Source of the DNA: Phaseolus vulgaris
Lineage: Eukaryota; Streptophyta; Magnoliopsida; Fabales; Fabaceae
DNA: 64,000 bases
Reading direction: 5' to 3'
NCBI RefSeq assembly: GCF_000499845.2
Contig: NC_023750.2
Location: 14,439,141 to 14,503,140, forward strand
The notes below the pieces were generated by a model. The model worked only from the letters and a program-made list of their open reading frames with translations. It ran no database searches and was not told the DNA's origin. Below, in pieces: positions 23,590 to 35,515 of this stretch (its first letter is position 1; each line of letters begins with the position of its first letter). Both the position numbers and the translations under genes were made by a program.

Positions 23590-25089
23590 ATAATATGTAT
23601 TTTGGTTGAACTTACAATTTATAAGATAATTTCAAAGACTTTCAAACTTCAAAATTAATCTCACATTCAAATTTAAACAATCAATCAAGTTCATAATACC
23701 TATCAATTCAAAATAACACATTTCATTCAACAAAACAAACCTGCAAGAGAAACATTTATGATAATATTAAAAGATAAAATTATCTTCGCTTACCTAATTA
23801 GAAGGATGAGATATAAAACAAAGCTTCAATCTCCAAAAAAACTCAAAGATATCTAACATGCATTATATAGTTATGACCAATTATCTGAATACATCATTAG
23901 GACTCATAATTAATAAAAACTATTTATGATGCCACAAACACCACATGCAAAGTAAATTTACCTAGGTAAACAGAAAAACTCAAAATTGGTTCAAAAGAAA
24001 AAAAAGAGCAAAATTGAACTTACTCAGAAAAAATATGATCTATGAGTTTTGCCCTATTTAATGTATGAGTCTAAAAATGATTTGATTGTCAATTATGAAA
24101 GATGAAGTCAATTTTGTTAGATAGAAGAGAGAAGAGAAAAGAAAAAAAAAACTATATAAAGAAATGATGATTATTTAAAAAATAATCATGGATAATTGAT
24201 TCAGGAACTATTATAATTATATATTTTTTACTCTAAAATTATTTTTTAGATCTTTATCATTTTAATACAAGACTTGCAATTTTTTATAATTTTGGTTCAA
24301 TATCCAATTTATCTTATGCTTATATTTTACAATTAATAAAATTATTTTTTATTGTTTAATTAAATAAACATGTTAAATGTTTAGTTCAGTTGAAAAATAA
24401 ATGTCAGAATTTGACCAAAATTATAGATTTTTTAAACTTTACGGACTAAAATTACAAGAAAATAAAAGAGGATCAAAATTATGGATTAGAAATTAGGAGT
24501 CAGAAAGGAAATTTATTCGATATAATACTATCTTTAGTTCATTTTAATCATTTCACTCAATTATCGTAAAATAAAAAAAGAGACAAATAAATAATAAAAA
24601 ACGACAAAGAGACTGATCAATAAGTAAGTAATAAGAAATTAATAATAATTTTAATAAAGATGAGAGCTGTAATTCTATTTTTTTTTTAATTCTAAGGTCA
24701 TTAAAAAAATTTCTTTTAACCATCTTAAACAATAATTACTAAATGAAGAAACAAACAAGAAATATCCTCATGACATTAACCATAAAGCTAACTAATTAAA
24801 CATTCGTTTATAGTGAATAAGAATTTAATAATATAATAATAATATTAATAATAATAAGAATAATAATAGTAGTAGAAGTACAAATTTTCAAAATTGTTTT
24901 TATTATACACATTTTTCTACAATTTTATCTTATTTTATTAATATTTTGATAATTTTTTTTATAATAACTATTGTGGTAAATGTTTTTTTTACTATGGAGA
25001 GTTTTCTTTCTTTATTATATAACAAAATTCTAGATAAATAGGTGTTGGAGCATTTTTCTATAGTAATTTATAATCGGATATCTATAATC
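23590..25089. other. AT-rich intergenic with a TAA-type microsatellite
   Basis: No gene seen. An (AAT)n-like microsatellite runs from about 24826 to 24880. The rest is A/T-rich unique-looking sequence up to the first recognisable Tat codons. Confidence 0.5.
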
Positions 25090-25109
25090 TATTATAATAT
25101 ACGTGTAGG

Positions 25110-26416
25110 AATCCACCGGTCGGTCATACATGTAACTTTAACTAAACTCAGTGTTAGCAGAGAGGAATGCATGACAACTGATACTCAACCCAATTGGATG
25201 ATCCCAATCAAACAATATTTAACTAACATAATATGTGACCCACACTTGGAGAAGACGATGAAGCAACAGACCGCCTGGTTCATACTCATCGACCAAGACC
25301 TTTACAGGCGAGGGTACACTCGTCTACTCTTAAAATGTCTTACTCCCGACCAAGTCACCTATGTCATGAGAGAATTACACAAGGGAGTATGTGGAATTCA
25401 CTCTGGAGCATGAACCATGGCAGCCAAGGTACTATGAGCCGATTACTATTGGCCGACCTTACAGGGTGATTGTACAGAATTTGTACAAAAATGTCTGAAG
25501 TGCCAAGAATACGACGCCCTGTCTTATTGAAAGCCTGAGAACTTGCACTACATCTTATCACCATGGCCGTTTGTGAAATGGGGAATGGACATAATTGGAC
25601 CTTTCGCTCCAGGCAAAGGCCAAAGTAAGTTTTTGTTAGTCGGCATCGATTATTTCACTAAATGGATTGAAGTCGAACCTTTGACAGTAATAACCGTGCG
25701 AAATGTACAAAATTTTGTGTGGAAAAATATCGTTTGTCGATTCGGACTACCTCAAATCATCATTACTGATAACGGTTGGCAATTCACCGACCGAGGGTTA
25801 GCAAAATTTTACGGAAAGCTTGATATCAAGCACATTGCGAGTTCAGTCGAACACCCACAAACCAACAGTCAAGCTGAAGCCGCTAATAAAGTTATTCTCA
25901 ATGAGCTCAAAAAACAACTCGGCCCAACCAAAGGTAACGGGACAAAAGAACTTCTTGAAGTCCGTGGGCTTACCGATGCACACCACAGTCTACAACTCAA
26001 GAGACACCATACAGTTTGACGTACGACACTGAAGCAATGATTCTTGTTGAAATAGGTGAGCCCTCTCTACGGCGACAAACACTGGATTTAGACCTGAATA
26101 AAGAAAGCCTACTGGTCGACCTTGACCTCATCAACGAATTTAGGGAAAAGTTCATAATACGGGAGGAAGCCTACAAGCTATGGGCGGCAAGGAGATACAA
26201 TTCGAAAGTAAAACCAAGAAGTTTTCAGAAAGGAGATTTAGTTTGGCGAATGCGCAACGATGCCCGGAAGGACAACGACAATTTTCAAGCAATTGGGAAG
26301 GTCCATTCCGTATCACCGACAGAGCAACCGGTGAAGCATATCATTTAAAATATTTGCTAGGAAAAACTGTACCGAGAACGTGAAATGCCACTCATCTCAA
26401 ATTTTATTACAGTTGA
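25110..26416 (+). pseudogene. Element E integrase remnant
   Basis: The translated islands follow the integrase of element B. At 25042-25413 the region before and into the zinc domain ends in RELHKGVCGIHSG, with an in-frame TGA after it. Then ADYYWPTLQGDC and the cysteine pair KCLKCQ follow. At 25543-26019 is the catalytic core with WGMDIIGPF, DYFTKWIEVEP, ITDNGWQF and EHPQTNSQAEAANK, so both Asp and the Glu positions are still visible. A frameshift leads to 26016-26416 with KVKPRSFQKGDLVWR, a GPFRI-like piece and THLKFYYS. At least two stops and two frameshifts make it non-functional. Here the position corresponding to the element B stop is an intact Trp codon (YYW). Confidence 0.8.
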
Positions 26417-26835
26417 TAAATAACATTAGTGTACTCTTTCCTCGCTCGGTTGTTTTATCCCTAAGGAGGGTTTTCGATCGAGAAGGTTTTAACGAGGCAC
26501 TTTAAAAACTATTGTTTTGCATGTCTGTACTTACATTCACATCCAGATGACCAATAACATCAGTGTTATTTACCGAACTCTCGGTTAGAAACCCATTAAT
26601 AACTTAACTGTTATTTATACCTATTATTTTACCATCTTATCGGCTTGAAACTTAACTACATTTATCACGTTATCGTTATACCATTCGTTCGGTCAGATAT
26701 TAGTTATGAAGTTAGCACGAATTACTTAGCAAAGTCAAATATATAAGGGCGAAACCATAAGCGTTGTTGTTCAAAGCAGTTGAAAATGAAACAAATTGTT
26801 CAAAACCCAGAACCCGGGTCCAGGTATTTTGCCAT

Positions 26836-28586
26836 TCAAATAATATCCTCGACCGACTGATCTGGTTCGATCACTTCGATGCGCTGAGGATCTTCCATCA
26901 TATGGTCGGCACTCCCCCCAAGCAGTACTAGCTGGCCCTTCAGCACATCTTTACCCAAGTCATACTGCGAGTTATTCGTCGGCACACCATGAAAAAAGGC
27001 TGCCTGCCGGACAACCTGGTAAAAACTTTCCTCATTAATGCGCAACATGAACTCTTGGCACTTCTACACTTCAGCAATAAGAGATTCTTCTTTAACTTCA
27101 GCATCCGCTTTTTCCTTCAAAAGTTGATCTCGCTCAGCCATCAACTTGGTGAGAGTTGCCTTTAACGTTTCTTCTTCCTCTTTGGCTAGTCGATCATTCT
27201 TCCGCATTTCCTCCCTGCAAGTTTCAATAACCTCTAAAGTCGCTTTCAAGGAACTGGCCGACTCCTCCAACTAAACCTTCAGCTTCGACACAACCACCAT
27301 CTGGGCCCTACTTAATTCATCACCAAGAGCCTTGCCCACGATGGTAGCAACTCCACCAATTCTTCTATAAATTCTTTGGTGGGGATGGCTGCCAGGACAC
27401 CTTCATCTTCTGGGCGAAGATCGAATTGCATAGTTGGGGCCACTCGCATTGAAGGGTTCAACATTGTAAGTGGCCTGCCAGACGACTGCCCCACTTCAGA
27501 ACTAGTTTGGACCTTGGGTGGACGCCCCCTCTTTCGGCTGACGGTTGGAGCGACCACCGCCGTAGTCGGCGCAACCTCCTTAACAACAACTTTTCCTTCC
27601 CAACCCCCGCGAGACTGCTAAGCTTTCGCACGACCACCTGACGTTTAAGGTTGCTCATGAAATTGCTCAAGGCGGGATCCATCTTTTTGATAATATCTGC
27701 AAGGTACAAATACAATTAAACCATATTAAACATAGCGAATACACTGCAAGAAATCCACGTACCATTGAAGTCCGTCCACTTCTTGGATGACCCATATAAA
27801 GCTATCAACTCTCGGGTTGGCAGCTTACATGAGAGTTGATCAATAACGACTAAAATTTCCTTATCAAATGGCGAAAGAGACGACTACAACCAATTACCAA
27901 GTTGAGTTGGTTTCTCCTGGAAATTTGGTTGTCCGATTTGCATTACAAAAATAGTTTCGGCCATCCGGCTCCACAAAAAATTTAAAGTATTTTTTAAATT
28001 TTTTTTATACAAAGTAGTAAAAGTGGAAAATCGAATATTCCCCGATCGACTAGACAAAGATAACCAACTCACAGGAGTACTCGAACGTGTTATAATAATA
28101 CAAAAAGGCTTCGGGAGTAGGCTCAAGTTGGAAAAGGCGAAAAAGTACCTGGAACGCGTGAAGGGCCGCCCACGAGTTAGGATGTAATTGTGTAGGTGCT
28201 ATGTTGAGAGTCCGAAGGACCCCCATCGTAAAATTATCAAAAGGTAAGGTTATATGTAAATAAGCAAAAAAGGTATTATATACGAAGAAAAAGTCGACTG
28301 GTGCGTTCTCCCGACCATGACACACACGGTAGGTCACGCCACAAATGTCAGCCAATATGGCTCCAGGCGGGCAGCCGGGCGCTAGAAATGAATTTTCAGA
28401 AAGGAATTGATCTAACTTATCAGAGTCCCTTAACCTAGTGGGAATTTTCAAAACTGTGGGATCAACCCAATCATAACTTAGGCCGTCCGACAACTGACTC
28501 GCACCACCAGATGCAGTGCGAGTCACAAATGACTCGATATCTACAACATTATCAGAAGAATCCACAGAAGAAGACATTACTGACAT
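26836..28586 (-). pseudogene. Element E antisense gene remnant (Transposase_28-like)
   Basis: Reads opposite to the integrase, starting at an ATG at 28586; the frame is open further upstream only to a GTG. The 5' part carries LPFDNF, VLRTLNIAPTQLHPNSWAALHAFQVL, which matches the 'putative gypsy-type transposon' domain (Transposase_28, PF04195) and the same block in element B. A frameshift near 28070 continues in another frame (LYKKNLKNTLNF, IDQLSCKLPTRELIALYG). A probable intron, donor AATG|GTACGT at 27763/27762 and acceptor CCTTGCAG|ATAT at 27697/27696, leads to KKMDPALSNFMSNLKRQ. The 3' part (27270-26836) is a charged coiled coil. The product would be a nuclear or DNA-associated accessory protein by analogy only; its function is unknown. 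Confidence 0.65.
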
Positions 28587-28973
28587 GGATACTCGACAAC
28601 TCAAAGGACACGGAAGACTCGACACTCGGAACAGAGGATACAAGACTTGAAAGAAGAGAGAAAGTGTAAACCTTTCCACCCACCAATGAAGCTATTTATA
28701 GCCAACGGAGTAAGAGAGAAAATCCTTTACCATTCGTCCAACACGGTTAGATCTAATGCAATCCAATGGTCAGCACCACTCGGCATACGAAACGACATGT
28801 AATCTCCACCGTCAAATGCATCTGATGAAACAATGCATCATGAAACGACAACTCTGTCAAACGCCACATCTCTGCCATGAATTTAATGCTACCAACAATC
28901 AAGCACAACCTCGAAAACCTCAATCATCCTACACGACTCTTCAGAGATGAATCTCTTTGAGCCTGGGGGCAAG

Positions 28974-29420
28974 TGTACCGGTTGGACTCCGGACGATTGA
29001 AGACCGGGTCAAGTAACATTTACAACATAATAAATACGCAGTTACAATTGAAGTGAATGAGTCAAAGGCACGCCCCGAAATACTCGGATAAATATCTCAA
29101 TGTAACAATAAACCGAAAGATACACTCCCGTGATTTCAGGGAGCCACTACGCATGTTCTGATCAAGAGATCCAACCCACACAGGTAAGGGCCCATAGGTC
29201 AACTTATAAATAGAATTTTTGAAGGGGAAAAAAGTACGTTTTTCATATTCTACTAGTACGCACCAGAAACACTAGCACTGACTTGATCATCAGAGTGCAA
29301 TCGCAGGTACCCCGACCGACGAAACACACGCAGCGAAAGAAAGAACTTGAAGAAACTTGAAGATCACTGACACGTTAGCAAATTATGTATCCAGTAAACA
29401 GGTATTACCTGGACCCATCA
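28974..29420 (+). repeat. Element E 3' LTR
   Basis: Starts TGTACCGG directly after the polypurine tract and contains a TATAAATAG box near 29208. The chosen end is GGACCCATCA at 29420, the best CA end before plain AT-rich DNA. With no 5' copy and no TSD available, this end is a guess. Confidence 0.5.
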
Positions 29421-30411
29421 TCGTACAAGTACAATATATGTTTTCATTTATTATGGTTAATACTATTTTTTTTTTTAATTTTTAGCGTATCCTTCTATAT
29501 GATTAAACATTACTGCTATAAGAAACTTCACATATTATAAAATATATAAAAATAAAATTAACATAAATATTATATTTTAACTCATTAAAATAAAAATTAT
29601 ATATTAAAAAATACTATAATATTTTTTTTCCATTAATAATAATAATAATAAAAATAACATTTTATTAAAAATAAATAAAATGATATTAAAAACCATCAAT
29701 CTTATATATGATGTTTTGCGATATATATGTCATATTTTACTTTTACAATTTTGTTTACACTTTTTTTAATTATTTACGTTCTCTAATAATATTATAAGCA
29801 ACTCAATTATTTATTTTTAATTAAAGCTGTCATTTTTTTTTATTTTTTAAAAAGTATAAAATACGGAGGACTATTTTATACTAGAATTAATAATATTTGC
29901 TCAGAAGATTTCATTTCTGGGAAAAAGTATTTTGACAACCACTTTTTTTTATAAAACAATCACTTGAGAAGTCTTTTTAATAATAAAATATTTAATTAAA
30001 ATATAAATTAAATTATTTAATGAAAAATTAACAAAAAAAGTTGTAGAATGATTATATAAAATTACATGATTCCCTATATGTATATCATCAGTCTTGGTTT
30101 TGAACATTTTAAAGGGTGTTTGGAAAACTTTCTTTAACTGTTAAAGAAAAAAATGGCATATAATAAATTAAAAAAGAAATTCACACGTGAATAATAAAAC
30201 AAAATATTTTTTATCAGCATAAATAATTTGGTAAATAAAAATGAAAAAAATTGTGGAAAGTGGTGTGATAAGCAGTATTCACACACCCTTTCTGCAACTG
30301 CAACTGCAGCTATACATTTTACTCTGAAATGATAAGAGCTTCAATTTGAAACAACCTCGTACCCTAATTTCACTCTGAATTCGCCCTTTGGTCTTACCCC
30401 CAATACACAAA
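29421..30411. other. AT-rich intergenic, then promoter/leader exon of the Ycf20-like gene
   Basis: 29421-30280 is AT-rich with no gene. The sequence becomes less AT-rich near 30290, and 30330-30411 is a plausible leader exon, ending at a donor AAA|GTAAGA (30411/30412). No core promoter can be fixed. Confidence 0.45.
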
Positions 30412-31032
30412 GTAAGATTCTAACTTCACTTTTTGGCCTTAATTTTTCATTACTCAAACACCCATTTTGTTCTTTCTTTTCAATCATTTCGGTTCCATTT
30501 CAAAATTGTTTTTTAATACATTTTAATCTGCTTTGTCACTTTACAAAACCCAAACTAGGATGTGTTTTTTGTTTTTTTGTTTTGCTGAGGGGGTACTCAT
30601 TGTTAAACTCTGACTCTCTAACAAGCAGTTGAATCGAGTCAAATTACTGTGGAATACAGAGATGATAAAAGAAAATAGCCAGTTTCAAAACTGGAAAGTG
30701 GTAGCTATTGAATTGTGTTATGTTTAGCAAATATTTGCATTAGACTATTTGTATTGCATATTTGTGTATATTAAATATTCAGCTGCAAGCACTTTGTTGA
30801 TGTGGATTTTTCGCATTCACATGTCTTCTGAAGAATTTTAGTATTATGTTCAAGTTCTTTGTGTAATGTAAAGTGAATTACTTACACGCGAGGACGGTAA
30901 TTGCCATTTACTTATGGTTCCATTTATCATTGTATCCACCAAAATTTGATTTGGAGTGTTTCAGTTGTGATTACATTTGTTATCATTATCTGCATATGCT
31001 GGTAATATGCTTTTAATGTTTATCATCTCCAG
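30412..31032 (+). other. Probable 5' UTR intron of the Ycf20-like gene
   Basis: Donor CACAAA|GTAAGATTC and acceptor TTTATCATCTCCAG|GAGTG, 34 bp before the ATG. The frame that starts at 30977 reads through the acceptor, so its first 30 codons are not coding. Confidence 0.5.
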
Positions 31033-31066
31033 GAGTGAGGACTGTGCATGTTGTTTGCAAACTAGA

Positions 31067-32494
31067 ATGATGTCTTCCGGTTGTATGACAAGGGCCAAAT
31101 TTATATCTCTTGATTATAACTGTTCAAGAGTTTCTAAAGTTGATCTTGCTGCATTCTTTTACAAGACCACGTTTGGCCAGAAACAATGCTCTCCATGCTT
31201 TAGTTTTGCTCAGCCTTGTTTAATTGTTAATTTCAAGTAAGTCAGTAGCAATTTGTGCTTATGATTTTTTATCCTGCATAGAATCTAGGACAACTTTTGA
31301 TAATTGATATACATAGTTGGAGGTTCTGTAACAATTAAATGCTGACAAGAAGCTTGGATGTGTTGTTATATTTAAGGGATGATAATGTAAACCTGTCTTT
31401 GTTGCTAGGCAGTTCCTTCACATCAGCTTTATTGGGTTACAGATTTTCTATATTTTGGTTAGGTGGGATTAAGTATTTAAAAAAGTATGATAGGAAGAAA
31501 GTGTCTAATGTGATGAGGGGTTTTCTTGGTCTATAAAGGATGATGAGAAGTGTTCTTCTATTTAGTCTAACATGGTGAAATGTGTTGAACTGTTGATGAA
31601 ATTGTTTCATTGCAAAAGTCTGTTAGATTTAATTTGACGTCTAAAGTCTGATTTATTGTAATATCAGCAATCTTTTGAAGACCGTATTCTATTATTGTTG
31701 TACACATTCAGTTTTTCAACTGAATGTTGGGAGTTAGTGTTTCTGTTTTTGTGTTATGGTTGTATAACCACTTTTGAAGATATATATAGACTTTGCTGGT
31801 GTACTCTTTGAATACAAGTGAAATAATATTCAGTTCATCTTCTGTTAAAGCTTTTTATTTGTTTTCTTCATATCAAAATCTGATATGGTATCAAAACCTA
31901 TATAGGGTAGGCATATCATTAAAATAGCTGGTATTTTGTAGCTAATTTGGGATATCAATATGAACATGTACTTGCAACTGTGCTGTTTGAAACACTTCAA
32001 ACCCTGTATAAGTGATTATCAGAGGTTAACTATATGAATAGAACCATTACTATTGATCTTTTTCTTAGGATATTAAGTCTTTTGTCTTCAGGAGGATGAC
32101 TTGGTCAGTTAGAAACAGCTTAAATGACAGCAGTTTTAGTTCTTCCACTTCAAATGGCAGTAATGGAAGGACCCGCATAATTAGAGTGATTCAAGAGTTT
32201 CAGAGTAAGTTAGGTTCTAAAATTCAGGAGGTAAAGAAAAATCTTCCCATGAAGCTGTTTTTCTTCTTGGTTGGATTTTATTGTGCAACTGCCTTTGCCA
32301 CTGTTATTGGACAAACTGGTGACTGGGATATTCTATCTGCTGCCTTGGCTGTGGCTATTGTGGAAGTCATTGGGGCTCTCATGTATAGGGCTTCTCTTCC
32401 TTTAGTTAGCAAGAATAGAGGCCTTATTTCCTTGTTTAATTATTGGAAGGCGGGCCTTACACTGGGACTTTTCTTAGATTCCTTTAAATATTGA
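31067..32494 (+). CDS. Ycf20-like chloroplast protein, two exons
   Basis: Exon 1 is 31067-31236 and exon 2 is 32092-32494. Donor TTTCAA|GTAAGTC and acceptor TTTGTCTTCAG|GAGG join in frame through a split AAG codon, giving 190 residues. The C-terminal 100 residues are the Ycf20 (DUF565) domain: RIIRVIQEFQSKL, a hydrophobic segment MKLFFFLVGFYCATAFATVIG, the GDWDILSAALAVAIVEVIGAL segment and the ending FNYWKAGLTLGLFLDSFKY. Ycf20 is plastid-encoded in algae; land plants keep nuclear copies, and Arabidopsis members (NPQ6 and NPQ7) affect thermal dissipation of excess light. The Ser-, Lys- and Cys-containing N-terminus with few acids fits a plastid transit peptide. It is predicted to be a thylakoid or envelope membrane protein. 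Which paralogue this is cannot be decided here. No breaks. Confidence 0.88.
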
Positions 32495-33365
32495 TTTGAT
32501 AGCATTGTTGGATGAGCAATCCCTTCCATGTGAATAGAAAGTTCCCACTGTTATTATGATGCTTGGCATTTGTAATGCACATGACTCATCGTCATTGCTG
32601 TAATCTGTCACCACTATGTTTGATATATGCTGAAGTTACACTTTACTCGACCTAAGATGGAGCTAGTTCAACTTCTACGGTTAAAATCCCTGAAGTTCAG
32701 TGCTCATATCCAGAAGATAAGACATTCAAGAGGCGAATCATGTATATTTATGAAGAAACATAGCAATGGTTGAGTTTTGACTAGGACACCCTAAAGGACA
32801 TTGAAACATTCAACAACTTCATATTTTCAATTAAATCTCCATTGGCTTTGGTTCAAGCACCTCCCGGAACAACATTTCAGTCCTTCAGTCCATTATTTCA
32901 ATGTTTCATCCTATAATCCGTCTTCACATCAGTTCCTTGATAGTAGTGGGATTGCTGGTATTCATTTTGCAGGCATTCAGACAAATTGGAACTTAAAGAA
33001 GTCCATTTTTTCATTGACTTGTGAGATGATGGTATACATTGATGCGGATCTTTGAATCTTTTTGCAAGAAATCCGACACTGTTGTATTGTACATGTACAA
33101 CACCGAATATGTGTCTCTTCCATACAGAGGAAACTTGATTGCCTCATGAATGGTGATGCGAAAATTGAGTTTGGTACAAATAATGCAAACTGTCTCAAAT
33201 GTAGTCTTGGTAATGTGATTGTGGATCATCATTTCTGCAGGAACTACAAAATACTTGAACATTGCACCATGTTCATGTCTACCAGGCTCCATCATGAACT
33301 GCAAACAATGCCATCTGTCGAATTGATTTTGTTTTTCTTTTTAGTATACTGCTAAGGATCTTTTG
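32495..33365. other. 3' UTR and unrecognised flank
   Basis: The first part is the likely 3' UTR of the Ycf20-like gene. From about 32790 to 33350 the sequence is less AT-rich and opens short frames on both strands (32801-33055 plus, 33011-33304 minus, 33062-33355 plus). I do not recognise any of them and call no gene. Confidence 0.4.
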
Positions 33366-33505
33366 AAAAGTTATCCATCTCTATGTACAATTTTAGTTCT
33401 AAAGAAGAAAAGTTATCCATCTCTATGTACAATTTTAGTTCTAAAGAAGAAAAGTTATCCATCTCTTTGTACAATTTTAGTTCTAAAGAAGAAAAGTTAT
33501 CCCTC
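33366..33505. repeat. 42-bp minisatellite, about 3.3 copies
   Basis: The unit aaaagttatccatctctatg... starts at 33366, 33408, 33450 and 33492 with at most one or two changes between copies; the last copy is partial. The period is a multiple of three, which is why open frames with repeated 14-residue blocks appear on both strands here. I treat those frames as an effect of the repeat. Confidence 0.92.
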
Positions 33506-35140
33506 ATGTCTATATACATTTTGGATATACAGTTACCTCCAGAAATCATTGCACACTACAAATTGATGGAGATACATCTCTTTGATGAATGTATGGACTG
33601 GAAATTCTACAGGAACTAATTTATGCGCATCACTTTGGTGTATATATAACTTTTGGTGAATGTGTATGTGTCAGTTTTCAATTAACTTGATGACCAAATG
33701 ATAAACACTTTTTCAAGAAGAATGCCAGTCAATTTTCCAAGGATGACAACTTTACCATTTACATTTCAAGCAAATTCAACTTGAATCTGAAAAATTATTT
33801 GAAATCTGAAACTGGTATGGTTGGATGTTAAGCAATCAACACTAACAATATTTTACTGTTTGTGCCAATCTCAAACTGCTACACTAACTGTGCATTTGGA
33901 TAATCATCTGTAAAATAGAATTTAAATTAAATTCATATTTAGAAAAAAAATTTGGGGCTAAAATTGATTATAGTTTGTGTTTGGGTTCATTTTATATTAT
34001 TTATAAATAATCATGTTGGAATAATAATTTTATAGAATTAAGGCCATATTTCGTACATCAAAGTTAAAAATACTTTGCCTTGCTTAAAGTTTGTGTGTTT
34101 CACACTTATGCTCATGCAAGCAATGAATAAGTATGGAATAAACATGGGTGGGTTTAAATTTTAGTTGGAATATCTATACTAGCTTTTCATTTTGCATTGA
34201 TAACTATGGCAACATATTTAACATTTTTTTTTCTACATTATAAAATTTAGCTTAAATTTTAATTGAGTTAAAAACTATAATATTTCTTTTCAACTCAATT
34301 TAATTTCTTAACTGACAGCAAAACACTATGCTAACAACATAATGTCAAATATCAAGTTAATGTGAAATTATAAGTTTGACTAATACTATGCATATATTCA
34401 AGTTGAAATCATTTGGTGCAGAAGAAACACAACTTAACATTATATTTGGAAGAGGGGAAGAGAAGAATTAAGAGAAACTGATATGGAATGAAGAAAAAAA
34501 AATGCAAGATTCATGTTTTTCTTCTTCTCTCTTCAAATGAGAATAAAAAGAAAGGTGTCTAATTATATTTAAAAGACAAAATTATCCTCACTTTTATATT
34601 TATTAAAAATATTTGTCATTTTATATATTTAATCTTTTATTTTCTTTCATTTTCTGTGAAAATAGTTATAACTTTCTTTTACTTCCTAACAATCTAAGTA
34701 CCACCTCATTTCACACTTTCTTTAACACTTTGTTTGAAGGAGATTACTATTCACGCGGATGGAAAAGAAAGAGACATTATTATTTGGTTTCAATGATGTG
34801 CGAAGAAATGAGAATGCTGATTTATGTGTGATCACTCGTAGACTTCCTTGCAGTCTTGAGAAGATTAATGGAGAAAGTCAAATAAACAACGTGCAAAGTG
34901 CCTCTCCCTTTTTCCAGTTTGTATGACAAAGATTTATGACTATGCAAAAGATTTATATGCACTACATAGAGCTTTAGAGTCCTTTGTTGACTATGGTAGC
35001 TTGAGGCAATGAATAGGTCATTAGAAACCCGTGAATGAATTTATTGGCTTCACACTTATTTCGTTCTTCCTTCTTAGGTTGCTGCTTCTAAGGTTTGTGT
35101 GAGTTGTGTTCATGCTATATGGAGGTTAGGTGTGTCCGTT
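33506..35140. other. AT-rich intergenic
   Basis: No coding sequence or repeat with recognisable ends. Frames at 34613-34831 and similar places have no domain. The stretch ends at the TGTAACA start of element C. Confidence 0.5.
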
Positions 35141-35515
35141 TGTAACAAGCATAACTGCAACAAAGGAAATTACATAGAATAGTGGAAAAAGAGAAAAGGG
35201 ACACATGGTAAGCAATGAAAGGAAGAGGTGTAGTGCTCAGGACAAAATAACCAATTCCAAGTTTGCGGATTTTAAGTGGTCCAAGCATTAGTATTTAAGG
35301 TAGATAGTGGAGAGAGAAAATGGGGGAATGATTGTAATTTTCTCTTTCTTTTATTCTGAACACTCTGCAGTATTGGATCACGCTCTTTCTTGAGAAATTG
35401 ATATGTATTTCGTTTTTTTTGGTGCATGTCACCTTCTTCCTTATGCATGTCTCTTCTTCCTTATACACGTCTCTTGGTGCGTGTCATCTTCTTCTTCCAC
35501 ATGTACCATTGTTAC
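35141..35515 (+). repeat. Element C 5' LTR (interrupted at its end)
   Basis: Matches 57157-57513, including 'aggaaattaca', 'ccaattccaag', 'ggtccaa.cattagtatttaagg' and 'ggtgcgtgtcatcttcttcttccac'. Element B inserted at GTTAC, so the final base(s) of this LTR lie at 47631-47636. It has an 18-bp duplication-like difference in the 'cttcttccttat' part compared with the 3' copy. Confidence 0.85.

Larger units (their letters stand above)
25090..29420 (+). mobile_element. Element E: 5'-truncated, broken Tat-type Ty3 element
   Basis: Integrase (plus strand), then an antisense gene (minus strand), then a polypurine tract (cctgggggcaag, 28962-28973) and an LTR. This is the same order as the 3' half of element B. 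Everything upstream of the integrase zinc region is missing: no gag, protease, RT, RNase H or 5' LTR is present before 25090. DNA identity to B is low, so E is a different family and clearly older. The left end is where coding similarity starts, not a proven breakpoint. Confidence 0.75.

Noticed and set aside
30977..31066. Longer N-terminus for the Ycf20-like protein
   Set aside because: A 3' splice site at 31031-31032 lies inside it; the ATG at 31067 follows that site.
33352..33619. Repeat proteins with 14-residue units on both strands
   Set aside because: Produced by the 42-bp minisatellite, whose period is a multiple of three; no start context or gene structure.
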